Shown here piece by piece: positions 50,809 through 59,673 of a stretch of DNA of 64,000 bases. The DNA lies in the NCBI RefSeq assembly GCF_024494385.1, contig NZ_JAEVLT010000006.1, forward strand, positions 124,001 to 188,000, written 5' to 3'. This DNA is from Bacillus sp. EB600. Its GTDB lineage: Bacteria; Bacillota; Bacilli; Bacillales; Cytobacillaceae. A program made the position numbers and the translations under genes. The notes below the pieces were generated by a model, which ran no database searches, was not told where the DNA came from, and saw only the letters and a program-made list of their open reading frames with translations. Numbering within the stretch: position 1 is the stretch's first letter; each line of letters starts with the position of its first letter.

Positions 50809-51333
50809 ATCCCATTCACTTCCTTCTTAAAATAATAGCTATCTCGTCTTATTTTGCCCAATGGGACACAAAAGATTAGGAACTTTAATGCAAGGGGAAT
50901 CTTATTGAAAACAGTGTTCAATAAGATTTTATTTTCTAATTGCAATATTTTTTTATAAAAATTGTTCTGCGTTTTCGAAAACGTTTAAATGTGACATTTA
51001 CCCTTGATTTTTTTATTGAATCTAATAAGTTCTTTAAAAAAGTAAAGTAAAATGATAAGTAGTCTCAATAAAATCTTGTCTAGAACTGATTTTTTCAGAA
51101 AATGAAAACAATGGAGTTTGTACATTTAGATTTGCTGTTTATATCGATCATAAAAGTGTCATAAGTTCGACAAAAAGCAGCCGAATTAATTTATGAATAT
51201 TTGATACTATAATTAGTGTATTTGTAATTAGTATCAAATTTAAATTAAAAATTGTTTTTGTTTAGTACTTGTTAAAAAGTCTGCGTTGCATGCGATTATT
51301 TATTATTGGATTTAACATTTACTCAACTTTTAT
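50809..51333. other. Long leader region upstream of cydA
   Basis: An AT-rich stretch without ORFs. A CGAAAACGTTTAAA at 50976-50989 weakly resembles a catabolite-responsive element. The long untranslated region before cydA parallels B. subtilis, where cyd is under several regulators. Confidence 0.35.
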
Positions 51334-51352
51334 TTGTGAATTGATGAACATA
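51334..51352 (+). promoter_or_regulatory. Rex-like box 1
   Basis: TTGTGAATTGATGAACATA resembles the Rex operator TTGTGAAnnnnTTCACAA, 82 bases before cydA. Rex represses cyd in B. subtilis when NADH is low. Confidence 0.5.
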
Positions 51353-51368
51353 TCCAAACGATTATACT

Positions 51369-51387
51369 TTGTGAATTAGTGAACATA
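51369..51387 (+). promoter_or_regulatory. Rex-like box 2
   Basis: TTGTGAATTAGTGAACATA differs from box 1 by two bases and lies 35 bases (about three helix turns) downstream, so dimers would sit on the same face of the DNA. Confidence 0.55.
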
Positions 51388-51433
51388 ACTTAATCACATA
51401 AAGCATTTAAAAATGTCTAGGGAGGAAATGATT

Positions 51434-52840
51434 TTGGATCAAGTATTGTTGGCAAGAACACAGTTTGCTGTAACTACGATTTACCACTTTTTCTTTGTGC
51501 CACTTTCAATCGGCCTTGTTTTTATGGTTGCTTTAATGGAAACGCTGTATGTTGCGAAGAAAAAAGAAATCTACAAAAAAATGGCTAAATTTTGGGGCCA
51601 CTTGTTTTTAATCAACTTTGCGGTTGGAGTTGTAACTGGTATTATTCAAGAATTCCAATTTGGTATGAACTGGTCTGATTATTCAAGATTTGTTGGCGAC
51701 GTTTTTGGCGCTCCACTTGCGATAGAGGCACTGCTTGCTTTCTTTATGGAGTCAACCTTTATCGGATTGTGGATTTTTGGCTGGGAGCGCTTATCTAAAA
51801 AAGTGCATTTAGCTTGCATTTGGCTTGTTTCCATCGGAACCATTCTTTCAGGGTTCTGGATCTTAACAGCCAATTCATTTATGCAGGTTCCAGTCGGATT
51901 TGCTATCAATAACGGCCGGGCAGAAATGAATGATTTTTTCGCTCTTATCAAAAACGGTCAACTGTGGGTTGAATTTCCTCATGTTATGACAGGGGCCTTA
52001 TGTGCAGGAGCTTTCTTCACAGCGGGAATTAGCGGCTATAATTTGTTAAAGAAAAGACATATTGAATTTTATCAAAAATCACTGAAGTTAGCGTTAATCA
52101 TTGGATTGATTGGCAGCATCGGTACAGCATTAAGCGGCCACGGCCAAGCTCAATATTTAGTAAAAACACAGCCGATGAAAATGGCTGCTGCTGAAGGCAT
52201 CTGGCAGGATACAGCAGATCCGGCACCATGGTCAGCGTTTGCGGTCATTGATTCAGCCAAAAAAGAAAATAAGTTTGAACTGAACATCCCATATGCATTG
52301 AGCTTTTTATCGTATTCGAAATTTGGAGGAAGCTTAAAGGGAATGGAGACACTTCAAAAAGAGTATGCGGTGAAATATGATGGGAAAGTTGGAAAAGGGA
52401 CGAACTACATTCCACCGGTTAAAACAACGTACTGGAGTTTCCGGTTAATGATCGGCTTTGGTGTGGGCATGATTTTATTATCGATCATCGGTTTATATCT
52501 ATGGAAGAAAGGGAGACTTGAACAGAGCAAGCTATTCTTGAGATTTTTACCTCCGGCAATTTCCTTTCCGTTCCTAGCAAATACGTTTGGATGGGTTATG
52601 ACAGAAGTGGGCCGTCAGCCGTGGACTGTTTTTGGCCTTATGACAACTGCAAATTCGGTTTCACCAAATGTTTCGGCAGGCAGCATTTTACTTTCAATCA
52701 TCCTATATGTGCTAATTTTTACTGTTCTGGCCATTGTCATGGTTTATTTAATGATTCGTGAAATAAAAAGGGGTCCTATAGCACATCAAGCGATTGATTC
52801 AAATAAAACGATAGATCCATTTAATAAGGTAGGTGCTTAG
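51434..52840 (+). CDS. cydA: Cytochrome bd oxidase subunit I
   Basis: A 468-residue quinol oxidase subunit with nine helices. His18 (TIYHFFFV) is the distal b595/d ligand region, WVEFPHVMTGA holds the b558 His, and GRQPW marks the quinol-binding loop, which is short as in Bacillus CydA. It reduces O2 to water with electrons from menaquinol. The start is TTG at 51434 because GGAGG ends eight bases upstream; the ATG codons at 51413 and 51428 overlap or crowd that site. Two Rex-like boxes precede it. First gene of cydABDC. Confidence 0.93.
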   Translation: MDQVLLARTQFAVTTIYHFFFVPLSIGLVFMVALMETLYVAKKKEIYKKMAKFWGHLFLINFAVGVVTGIIQEFQFGMNWSDYSRFVGDVFGAPLAIEALLAFFMESTFIGLWIFGWERLSKKVHLACIWLVSIGTILSGFWILTANSFMQVPVGFAINNGRAEMNDFFALIKNGQLWVEFPHVMTGALCAGAFFTAGISGYNLLKKRHIEFYQKSLKLALIIGLIGSIGTALSGHGQAQYLVKTQPMKMAAAEGIWQDTADPAPWSAFAVIDSAKKENKFELNIPYALSFLSYSKFGGSLKGMETLQKEYAVKYDGKVGKGTNYIPPVKTTYWSFRLMIGFGVGMILLSIIGLYLWKKGRLEQSKLFLRFLPPAISFPFLANTFGWVMTEVGRQPWTVFGLMTTANSVSPNVSAGSILLSIILYVLIFTVLAIVMVYLMIREIKRGPIAHQAIDSNKTIDPFNKVGA

Positions 52841-52841
52841 G

Positions 52842-53855
52842 ATGGAATTAAGTGAATTATGGTTTGTTTTAATTGCCATTGTCTTTATCGGTTTCTTCTT
52901 TCTTGAAGGCTTTGATTTTGGTGTAGGTATGTCAACTCGGTTTTTGGCACGCACTCAGACTGAACGTTCGGTCATGGTCAATGCAATTGGGCCTGTTTGG
53001 GATGCAAATGAAGTGTGGCTCTTAACTGGAGGCGGTGCTATTTTTGCTGCTTTCCCAAATTGGTATGCAACGATGTTCAGTGGATACTATTTGCCATTAT
53101 TAGCAGTCTTACTTTGTTTAATTGCCCGCGGTGTTTCATTTGAATTCCGCAGCAAGGTTCCCAGTGCCCGCTGGACAAATATTTGGGATTGGGCTCTCTT
53201 TTTTGGGAGCTTGTTACCTCCGTTCTTACTAGGTGTTTTATTTACTAGTCTACTGAAGGGAATGCCCATTCACAAAGACATGAACATGACAGCTGGATTC
53301 ACTGATTTTATTAACGTCTATTCCTTATGGGGAGGGGTAACGGTCACCTTGTTATGCTTTTTGCATGGTTTAAACTTCCTAACCTTGAAAACGGAAGGGG
53401 AGCTTCGAAAACGGTCAGCAGCCTTAGCAAAAAAAGTAGTTCTTGCAGTTTTGGGTGCACTCGTCGTCTTTGTTGGATTATCCTGGACAATGACTGATAT
53501 TTTTGAAGTACGCCTCGTTCCTGAACTGATCCTTGTCGCTTTGATTGTACTGGTCTATGTAATGTCCTATACCTTTATTTCACAAAAAAAGGAGGGGCTA
53601 GCCTTTACGATGTCCGGCCTCGGCCTGGCATTCACAGTTTCAGCGATTTTTGTCGGCCTTTTCCCAAGGGTCATGGTTAGTTCGATTAATAAAGCATTTG
53701 ATTTAACTGTGTATAACGCTGCAAGTGGGGCATACTCCTTAAAAGTTATGACAATTGTCGCTGTAACGATCTTACCATTTGTTTTGGGATATACAGTATG
53801 GAGCTATTATATCTTTAGAAAACGAGTAACAGATAAGGAGCATCTAACATACTAA
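52842..53855 (+). CDS. cydB: Cytochrome bd oxidase subunit II
   Basis: A 337-residue membrane subunit with eight helices and the typical start ELWFVLIAIVFIGFFFLEGF, followed by GFDFGVGM and GPVWDANEVWL. The ATG at 52842 follows the cydA stop by one base and is served by AAGGTAGGTG. CydB stabilises the haem-bearing CydA. Its stop overlaps the next start (TAATG). Confidence 0.93.
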   Translation: MELSELWFVLIAIVFIGFFFLEGFDFGVGMSTRFLARTQTERSVMVNAIGPVWDANEVWLLTGGGAIFAAFPNWYATMFSGYYLPLLAVLLCLIARGVSFEFRSKVPSARWTNIWDWALFFGSLLPPFLLGVLFTSLLKGMPIHKDMNMTAGFTDFINVYSLWGGVTVTLLCFLHGLNFLTLKTEGELRKRSAALAKKVVLAVLGALVVFVGLSWTMTDIFEVRLVPELILVALIVLVYVMSYTFISQKKEGLAFTMSGLGLAFTVSAIFVGLFPRVMVSSINKAFDLTVYNAASGAYSLKVMTIVAVTILPFVLGYTVWSYYIFRKRVTDKEHLTY

Positions 53856-55567
53856 TGGATAAGTCATTGTTCTCTTACACGGGAATAAAACCGGTACTTG
53901 CAGGCCTGGCAGTATTAACAGTACTTCAAGGCTTTACGATTATTATTCAGGCCTATTTTTTGGCAGATTCAATCTCCTCCCTTTTTGGGGGAGATTTGTT
54001 TCGTACTGTCACGAAAGAATTGGCCTTTTTCTTTCTTGCCCTCGTGATTCGCCAAGTACTTACATTTTTGAAAAATAAGATTGCTTACAGGTTTGCAGTT
54101 ACCACCAGTGTCAATTTAAGAGAATCTGTTTTGAAAAAGATCTTTCAACTGGGACCGCGATTTGTCACAGAGGAAGGATCCGGCCAGACGGTCACGCTCA
54201 TTATGGAAGGCACAATGAAGTTTCGCCATTATTTGGAGCTGTTTTTACCAAAATTAATGAATACCGCCTTTATACCAGCAATGGTTTGCCTTTTCATTCT
54301 TTTTGAAAATATCCGTTCCGCCCTGATTTTAATCATTGCCTTTCCGATCTTGATTGTATTTATGATTCTGCTTGGGTTGGCAGCAAAAGAGAAAGCAAAC
54401 CGACAGTACGAATCCTATCAAATGCTTTCTAATCATTTTGTTGACTCTTTAAGAGGCTTAGAGACGCTTACGTATTTAGGGCTTAGCCGTAAGCATATAG
54501 AAAAAATAAGTTTCGTAAGTGAACGATATCGAAAAGCTGTGATGGCTACACTGCGGATTGCTTTTTTATCAACGTTTGCGCTCGATTTCTTCACGATGCT
54601 CTCGATTGCAACTGTCGCTGTTTTTCTTGGCATCGGATTAATTAATGGGACAATGGACCTGAAACCTGCCTTAACGATTCTTATCCTGGCTCCAGAATAT
54701 TTTTTGCCGATTCGCGAGGTTGGGGCTGATTATCATGCCACGCTTGATGGAAAAGAGGCGGGTAAAAAAATACAGGAGATCCTCCAAAAGGAGTTTATTG
54801 GACCAAGCAAAGAACCCATTCCAGCTTGGAAATCAACGAGTGTATTCTCTGTAAAGGATATGGATTTACGATTTGTTGATAACAACGATAATGGCTTGAA
54901 GCATATCGATTTTACCATTACAGGGACGAAGAAGGTCGGGATCATTGGCGCAAGTGGTGCCGGCAAATCTACCTTAGTTGATCTATTAAGTGGATTTTTA
55001 GTTCCTACGAAGGGCGAATTTCTGATTGATGGAAAATTTGAGTCCCTCCTGCAGGAGGATTGGCAAAAGCAAGTAACTTATATCCCTCAGCACCCTTACC
55101 TCTTTTCCAATACCATTTTTAACAATATCTGTTTTTATCACCCAAATGCAACGGAGCAGGACGTCAAAGCCGCTGCACAGGCTGCGGGCCTGACCGAGGT
55201 TATTAAAGCATTGCCAGATGGCTTGAATACGAAGGTTGGCGAAGGAGGGCGAACACTAAGCGGGGGACAGGAACAGCGGATGGCGATTGCCCGGGCGTTT
55301 TTAGGTAACCGGCCGATTCTTTTGTTAGATGAACCGACAGCCCATTTAGATATTGAAACCGAATACGATTTAAAAGAAACGATGCTGCAATTGTTTGCAG
55401 GAAAATTGGTTTTCTTTGCAACCCATCGGCTCCATTGGATGCTGGATATGGATCAAATTTTGGTTTTAGAGCACGGTGAACTAGTTGAAATTGGGACACA
55501 TGACCAATTAATGGAAAAACACGGTTTCTATTATCAACTTGTCAAGACGCAATTGGAGGGGATTTAA
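53855..55567 (+). CDS. cydD: CydD, thiol/haem ABC transporter subunit
   Basis: A 570-residue ABC half-transporter: six helices in residues 1-310, then an ATPase domain with Walker A GASGAGKST, signature LSGGQEQRMAIARA and Walker B ILLLDEPTAHLD. With CydC it forms a heterodimer needed to assemble cytochrome bd, exporting thiols in E. coli and binding haem. It overlaps cydB and cydC by single bases (TAATG), so the operon is fully coupled. Confidence 0.92.
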   Translation: MDKSLFSYTGIKPVLAGLAVLTVLQGFTIIIQAYFLADSISSLFGGDLFRTVTKELAFFFLALVIRQVLTFLKNKIAYRFAVTTSVNLRESVLKKIFQLGPRFVTEEGSGQTVTLIMEGTMKFRHYLELFLPKLMNTAFIPAMVCLFILFENIRSALILIIAFPILIVFMILLGLAAKEKANRQYESYQMLSNHFVDSLRGLETLTYLGLSRKHIEKISFVSERYRKAVMATLRIAFLSTFALDFFTMLSIATVAVFLGIGLINGTMDLKPALTILILAPEYFLPIREVGADYHATLDGKEAGKKIQEILQKEFIGPSKEPIPAWKSTSVFSVKDMDLRFVDNNDNGLKHIDFTITGTKKVGIIGASGAGKSTLVDLLSGFLVPTKGEFLIDGKFESLLQEDWQKQVTYIPQHPYLFSNTIFNNICFYHPNATEQDVKAAAQAAGLTEVIKALPDGLNTKVGEGGRTLSGGQEQRMAIARAFLGNRPILLLDEPTAHLDIETEYDLKETMLQLFAGKLVFFATHRLHWMLDMDQILVLEHGELVEIGTHDQLMEKHGFYYQLVKTQLEGI

Positions 55568-57309
55568 TGGACAAGGAAAAATGGATCATCCCCTATTTAA
55601 AGCAAAATCGCGGTTTGTTTATGCTGGCCATTTTTCTCGGCGGACTCACGATCCTTTTTGGTGGAGGATTAATGTTTACTTCCGGTTACTTAATTTCAAA
55701 AGCTTCGACGCGGCCGGAATCGATCTTAATGGTTTATGTGCCGATTGTTGGCGTTCGCACCTTTGGTATTGGCCGAGCGGTCTTAAGCTATATCGAAAGA
55801 TTGACAGGTCATCAATTCGTTTTGACAATTTTATCCGATATGCGGGTCCGTTTATATAAAGTGCTTGAACCTCAAGCCATTTTATTAAGATCCCGTTTTT
55901 TAACGGGTGATCTCCTTGGTGTTCTTGCGGACGACATTGAACACTTACAGGACTTTTATTTAAAAACCCTATTCCCATCGATTGTTTCACTTGTTATTTA
56001 TACTGTGATCATTATTTGGGCTGGTAGATTCTCAGTTCCATTTGGGATTCTTTTAGCGGTCTTAATTGGATTTCTGATCTTTGTAGGACCGATTCTTTCA
56101 TTTATATATATGAAAGCGAAAAATGAAAAATTAAAGCGAAGAAGACACCAACTTTATCAGCAGTTTACCGATGCTGTCTTTGGAATTAGTGATTGGCTCT
56201 TTAGCGGGAGGTACTTGGATTTTATCCAGCGTTATGAAAATCAGCAGCAAAAATTGCTGCGCCTTGAAACAAAGATCCATTCTTTTGTAAATTGGAGGGC
56301 TGTTTTTAACCAACTGGTACTTGGAGCAATCGTCATTGTTGCAATCTATTGGGCTGATGGGATGGCACAGGGTGGGGAAATTGCTGCCACCTTCATTGCT
56401 GCAGTTGGGCTTGTCATGCTCTCGTTATTGGAATCATTTTTACCGATTGCAGAAGCGATCAGCGATGTATCAACCTATCAAGATTCGATTAAGCGTCTTG
56501 AAAGCATGGAATCTAAAGATTTACCAAAGTGGATAGACGAGAAAGAAAATGACCCAACAGATTTTTCTGAAGTTTCGATTGAATTAAAGAAAGTTTCCTT
56601 CCACTTTTCTTCGGAACCTTTATTGATAAACGAATTTAGTTTAAAAGTGGCTCAGGGTGAAAAAATTGCCATTCTTGGACCAAGTGGTGCCGGCAAATCA
56701 ACGCTTTTAAAGTTGATCCAGGGAGCCCTAGAACCAACCAGCGGTGAAGTGCTTTTAAATGGAAGGAAGGCCAATGAGGTTCCTTTATCAATACCAAAAA
56801 TGTTGGCGGTCTTAAATCAAAAAGCATACTTATTTCATACATCTGTATTAAATAACATCAGGCTAGGCAATCCGAATGCAACAGATGAAGAAGTATTTGC
56901 CGCAGCAGAGCAGGTTCAACTGCATCAGATGGTGAAAGAACTGCCGAACGGTTATGACACAAATATGAACGAAACAGGACAACGCTTTTCAGGTGGAGAG
57001 CGTCAAAGGATTGCACTGGCACGAATTCTGTTGCAAAAGACCCCAGTGGTCATTATGGATGAACCAACTGTTGGTCTTGATCCGATTACAGAAAATAAAT
57101 TGATGGCAACGATCTTTGATACGTTAAAAGGGAAAACGATTATTTGGGTAACGCACCATTTGGCAGGAATGGAGAAGATGGATCGAATTCTATTCATGGA
57201 TCAAGGAAAAATAACGATGGCCGGGAACCACCAACAATTACTTGAAAATGAAGAAAGATACCGACGACTCTATACCTTGGATCAGCCGCTTTACAAGAAG
57301 CTTACTTAA
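55567..57309 (+). CDS. cydC: CydC, thiol/haem ABC transporter subunit
   Basis: A 580-residue partner half-transporter with six helices, Walker A GPSGAGKST, signature FSGGERQRIALARIL and Walker B VVIMDEPTVGLD. The switch His lies in VTHHLAGM. Both ATP sites of the CydDC dimer look intact. It is the last gene of the cyd operon, and a hairpin follows at 57341-57374. A short scrap resembling its 3' part is found at 58656. Confidence 0.92.
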   Translation: MDKEKWIIPYLKQNRGLFMLAIFLGGLTILFGGGLMFTSGYLISKASTRPESILMVYVPIVGVRTFGIGRAVLSYIERLTGHQFVLTILSDMRVRLYKVLEPQAILLRSRFLTGDLLGVLADDIEHLQDFYLKTLFPSIVSLVIYTVIIIWAGRFSVPFGILLAVLIGFLIFVGPILSFIYMKAKNEKLKRRRHQLYQQFTDAVFGISDWLFSGRYLDFIQRYENQQQKLLRLETKIHSFVNWRAVFNQLVLGAIVIVAIYWADGMAQGGEIAATFIAAVGLVMLSLLESFLPIAEAISDVSTYQDSIKRLESMESKDLPKWIDEKENDPTDFSEVSIELKKVSFHFSSEPLLINEFSLKVAQGEKIAILGPSGAGKSTLLKLIQGALEPTSGEVLLNGRKANEVPLSIPKMLAVLNQKAYLFHTSVLNNIRLGNPNATDEEVFAAAEQVQLHQMVKELPNGYDTNMNETGQRFSGGERQRIALARILLQKTPVVIMDEPTVGLDPITENKLMATIFDTLKGKTIIWVTHHLAGMEKMDRILFMDQGKITMAGNHQQLLENEERYRRLYTLDQPLYKKLT

Positions 57310-57340
57310 AGCATATTGACAACTTTTTATTAATGTGAAG

Positions 57341-57374
57341 TAAAAGCCGGGGGATGGTTATTACCTGGCTTTTA
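57341..57374 (+). terminator. Hairpin terminator of the cyd operon
   Basis: TAAAAGCCGGG pairs with CCTGGCTTTTA (one G-T pair), 30 bases after cydC. Confidence 0.65.
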
Positions 57375-57535
57375 CTAGTAAGAAACTCCCAATAAATAGA
57401 AAAATACTCAGACTGCTGCAAAATGGGTCACAACACATGCGCTATATGTAGCAAAAGAAAAAAGAAAATGGAATGTTTTTCATCATTGGAGGAATAATTT
57501 CATTATTGACAGAAGAAACATAAATGAATTATTAT
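57375..57535. other. Intergenic region with a possible scrap
   Basis: No intact gene. An open + strand stretch (TAAKWVTTHALYVAKEKRKW) runs to about 57533 without a start signal. Its family was not recognised. Confidence 0.25.
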
Positions 57536-57568
57536 AATCTCGAATTAAAAATATATTATTTCGAGATT
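57536..57568 (+). promoter_or_regulatory. Extended MhqR-like palindrome
   Basis: AATCTCGAA (57536-57544) and TTCGAGATT (57560-57568) form a perfect 9-bp inverted repeat with a 15-base AT-only spacer. Each arm is half of the TATCTCGAATTCGAGATA-type box. It lies about 135 bases before the UxuB-like gene. Confidence 0.55.
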
Positions 57569-57703
57569 ATAGTTTTGATTAACATTTCTCACGTACAGAA
57601 AGTTTTCTTTGTGGTATAAGTATTTTTATCCTTTCTATTTTTTTATTATACCTAAAATGATTAAGAGATAATGGCGGGAGACAACTTAGGAGGCAAATTC
57701 AAG

Positions 57704-58564
57704 ATGATAAAACTACCGTTTCAAATTGATTTATCGGATAAAGTCATTGTTGTAACAGGGGGAACAGGGATACTTGCTGGGCAATTCGTCGATGCGCTGG
57801 CTGCATGTGGAGCAAAGGTAGCTATTTTGGCACGCAGACTTACCATTGCAGAGGCAAAAGCAGCGGAAGTTGCAAAAAATGGTGGTATTGCTATTGGTGT
57901 TGCAGGAGATGTCGTTAATAAAGAAAGCTTAAAAGCGGCGCATGATGTCATTCGTGAAAAACTAGGTCCTGTTGATATCTTAATCAATGCAGCAGGTGGC
58001 AATCATCCTGGAGGTACAACAACAAACGATTATTTATTTGCAGAAGATGTCCAGGAAAAGCATGATGACACGGTTACATTCTTTGATTTAGACCCTCAGG
58101 GCATTCAATTTGTTTTCAACTTGAATTTCTTAGGTACATTGCTGCCTTCACAAGAATTTGCTTCAGATATGATCAATCGCCCTGGGGCAACCATTATTAA
58201 TATTTCATCCATGAATGCCTTTACTCCTTTAACGAAAATTCCGGCCTATAGCGCAGCAAAGGCTGCTGTGAGCAATTTCACTCAGTGGCTTGCTGTGCAT
58301 ATGTCAAAAGTAGGCATTCGAGTAAATGCTATTGCACCTGGTTTCTTCCTTACAGGACAAAATGAAAAATTATTAATAAATCAAGATGGATCATACACTG
58401 AACGCTCTGAAAAAATTCTTCGAAATACACCTATGGATCGTTTTGGAGAGGCACAAGATCTAATCGGTACGTTATTATATTTAGTTAGCAATGAAGCCTC
58501 TGGCTTCGTAAATGGGGTTGTGATTCCTGTTGATGGGGCATTCAGTGCCTATTCCGGTGTTTAA
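57704..58564 (+). CDS. UxuB/YjmF-like SDR (D-mannonate oxidoreductase type)
   Basis: A 286-residue short-chain dehydrogenase: VVTGGTGILAGQF cofactor loop, NAAGGNHPGG, then the catalytic Ser-Tyr-Lys in INISSMNAF and PAYSAAKAAVS. The inserted FFDLDPQGIQFVFNLNFLGT segment is typical of the SDR-type fructuronate reductases named UxuB/YjmF in Bacillus. No other hexuronate genes are nearby, so the actual substrate may differ. The ATG at 57704 is chosen because TTAGGAGG is well spaced; an earlier ATG at 57671 lies before that site. An MhqR-like palindrome is upstream. Confidence 0.8.
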   Translation: MIKLPFQIDLSDKVIVVTGGTGILAGQFVDALAACGAKVAILARRLTIAEAKAAEVAKNGGIAIGVAGDVVNKESLKAAHDVIREKLGPVDILINAAGGNHPGGTTTNDYLFAEDVQEKHDDTVTFFDLDPQGIQFVFNLNFLGTLLPSQEFASDMINRPGATIINISSMNAFTPLTKIPAYSAAKAAVSNFTQWLAVHMSKVGIRVNAIAPGFFLTGQNEKLLINQDGSYTERSEKILRNTPMDRFGEAQDLIGTLLYLVSNEASGFVNGVVIPVDGAFSAYSGV

Positions 58565-58655
58565 TGTCTAGCCTAGTATTTTGGATCAAAATATAACTTC
58601 CATTTTTTATGCAAACAAACAAGTAGTCTTAAACCGATCTACCAATTACAAACGA

Positions 58656-58695
58656 AAAACCTGTTATTTGGGTAGGTACCATTTGGCAGGGATGG
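58656..58695 (+). pseudogene. Short cydC-like scrap
   Basis: TTATTTGGGTA and CCATTTGGCAGG, separated as in the intact cydC gene near 57138-57170 (VTHHLAGM region), recur here with a few changes over about 40 bases. It lies after the UxuB-like gene and has no frame of its own. It is probably a leftover of a duplicated cydC end, though chance cannot be excluded. Confidence 0.4.
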
Positions 58696-58760
58696 TTTCA
58701 TCGTAAGACCAGAAAAAGTGCTGATCGAGAACAGGGAACGGGACCCTGCTTCTAAACGCG

Positions 58761-58794
58761 AAAGCGCTCCTCAATGTAGAGAAGCGCTTTTTTT
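58761..58794 (+). terminator. Rho-independent terminator
   Basis: AAAGCGCT pairs with AGCGCTTT, followed by TTTTTT. It lies about 200 bases after the UxuB-like gene. Confidence 0.7.
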
Positions 58795-58912
58795 TGCACC
58801 ATGCGGCCGCATGATAGGGGGTAAAAGTATTTATTTATATGAAAATTTTTAATTTACTATTTAGTTTTTTGAAAATGGATTCGCTTATCACTCCTTTCTA
58901 TATTAAAGTTAT

Positions 58913-59293
58913 CTAGTGATCACCTGGACCTATGAACTGTAGAGCTTCAGGGGAACATTCTCTAACTTTTCTCTTGGTTTCCTCAATTTGTATTCGGATC
59001 AAGCTGGAAACTCTGCTTCCTTGCTTAGAAATTAATTCTCCATTGAGTGCCAGCTTTCTGGATTCACTCTTCACTTTTCCAGTTGTTTTAAACATCGTCA
59101 TTACCTTAACCTGAGGGAGGATCTTCCGGACGGGCTCCTGAGTTTCATTTCCATTGGAAGTTTCGGCTTGAGCAGGAACCTTTGGATGCAGCTTAACTAG
59201 TGTCATACTATCACTACCTTCCCGAAAAGATGCCAGGGTTATTTCCCTGTTGGTTATTAATTCCATAGGAAATGTAATATTCCTTTTGATCAT
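58913..59293 (-). CDS. Hypothetical protein
   Basis: A 126-residue basic protein, not recognised. The start reads MIKRNITFPMELITNREITL with AAAGGTTG upstream. The middle is rich in Lys, Gln and Pro and looks partly disordered; a helix (RIQIEETKRKVRECSPEAL) is near the end. No signal peptide or membrane helix. It stands alone between a terminator and the MATE genes. Composition is plausible for a small cytoplasmic or spore protein, but the frame could also be spurious. Confidence 0.45.
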   Translation of the reverse strand: MIKRNITFPMELITNREITLASFREGSDSMTLVKLHPKVPAQAETSNGNETQEPVRKILPQVKVMTMFKTTGKVKSESRKLALNGELISKQGSRVSSLIRIQIEETKRKVRECSPEALQFIGPGDH

Positions 59294-59600
59294 TACAACC
59301 TTTTAGTCGTCATTTTCCTTTGAAAAATGTCTTTTATCTATCTTTATTGAGAAAATATGAGGAATTCTATTATCTAAATTGGATGTTTGCTGGAACAAAG
59401 TGATGAAAAGAAGGGATTATCAAAAGAAGATTCTATTACGATTTGGAAAATAAAAGTGGTTACTACTAGAACATCTTGACGGATTCCCACTTTGGAATAA
59501 AAACCTTTATCAGTGTTACTTTTCCATCAAAAATTAAGTAATGTGCAAACATGGATGGAGATAATCAGAGTCATCAAAAAAGACTGGCTTCTCATAGTTA
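59294..59600. other. Intergenic region, no gene seen
   Basis: AT-rich sequence upstream of the first MATE gene. No ORF, hairpin or repeat of note. Confidence 0.35.
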
Positions 59601-59619
59601 TAGTGGTATAATAATGCGT
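59601..59619 (+). promoter_or_regulatory. Promoter region of first MATE gene
   Basis: TAGTGGTATAATAATGCGT contains a consensus TATAAT (59607-59612) and is identical to 61171-61189 before the second MATE gene. A clear -35 box is not obvious. Confidence 0.5.
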
Positions 59620-59673
59620 GTCAATTTTATAGGTAGTGTTGAATATACAAAATCCAGCGAAGAAGTGTAGTGT

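Noticed and set aside
50976-50989. Catabolite-responsive element before cydA
   Set aside because: CGAAAACGTTTAAA lacks the usual TG/CA ends and lies about 450 bases from the start codon; mentioned only as weak.
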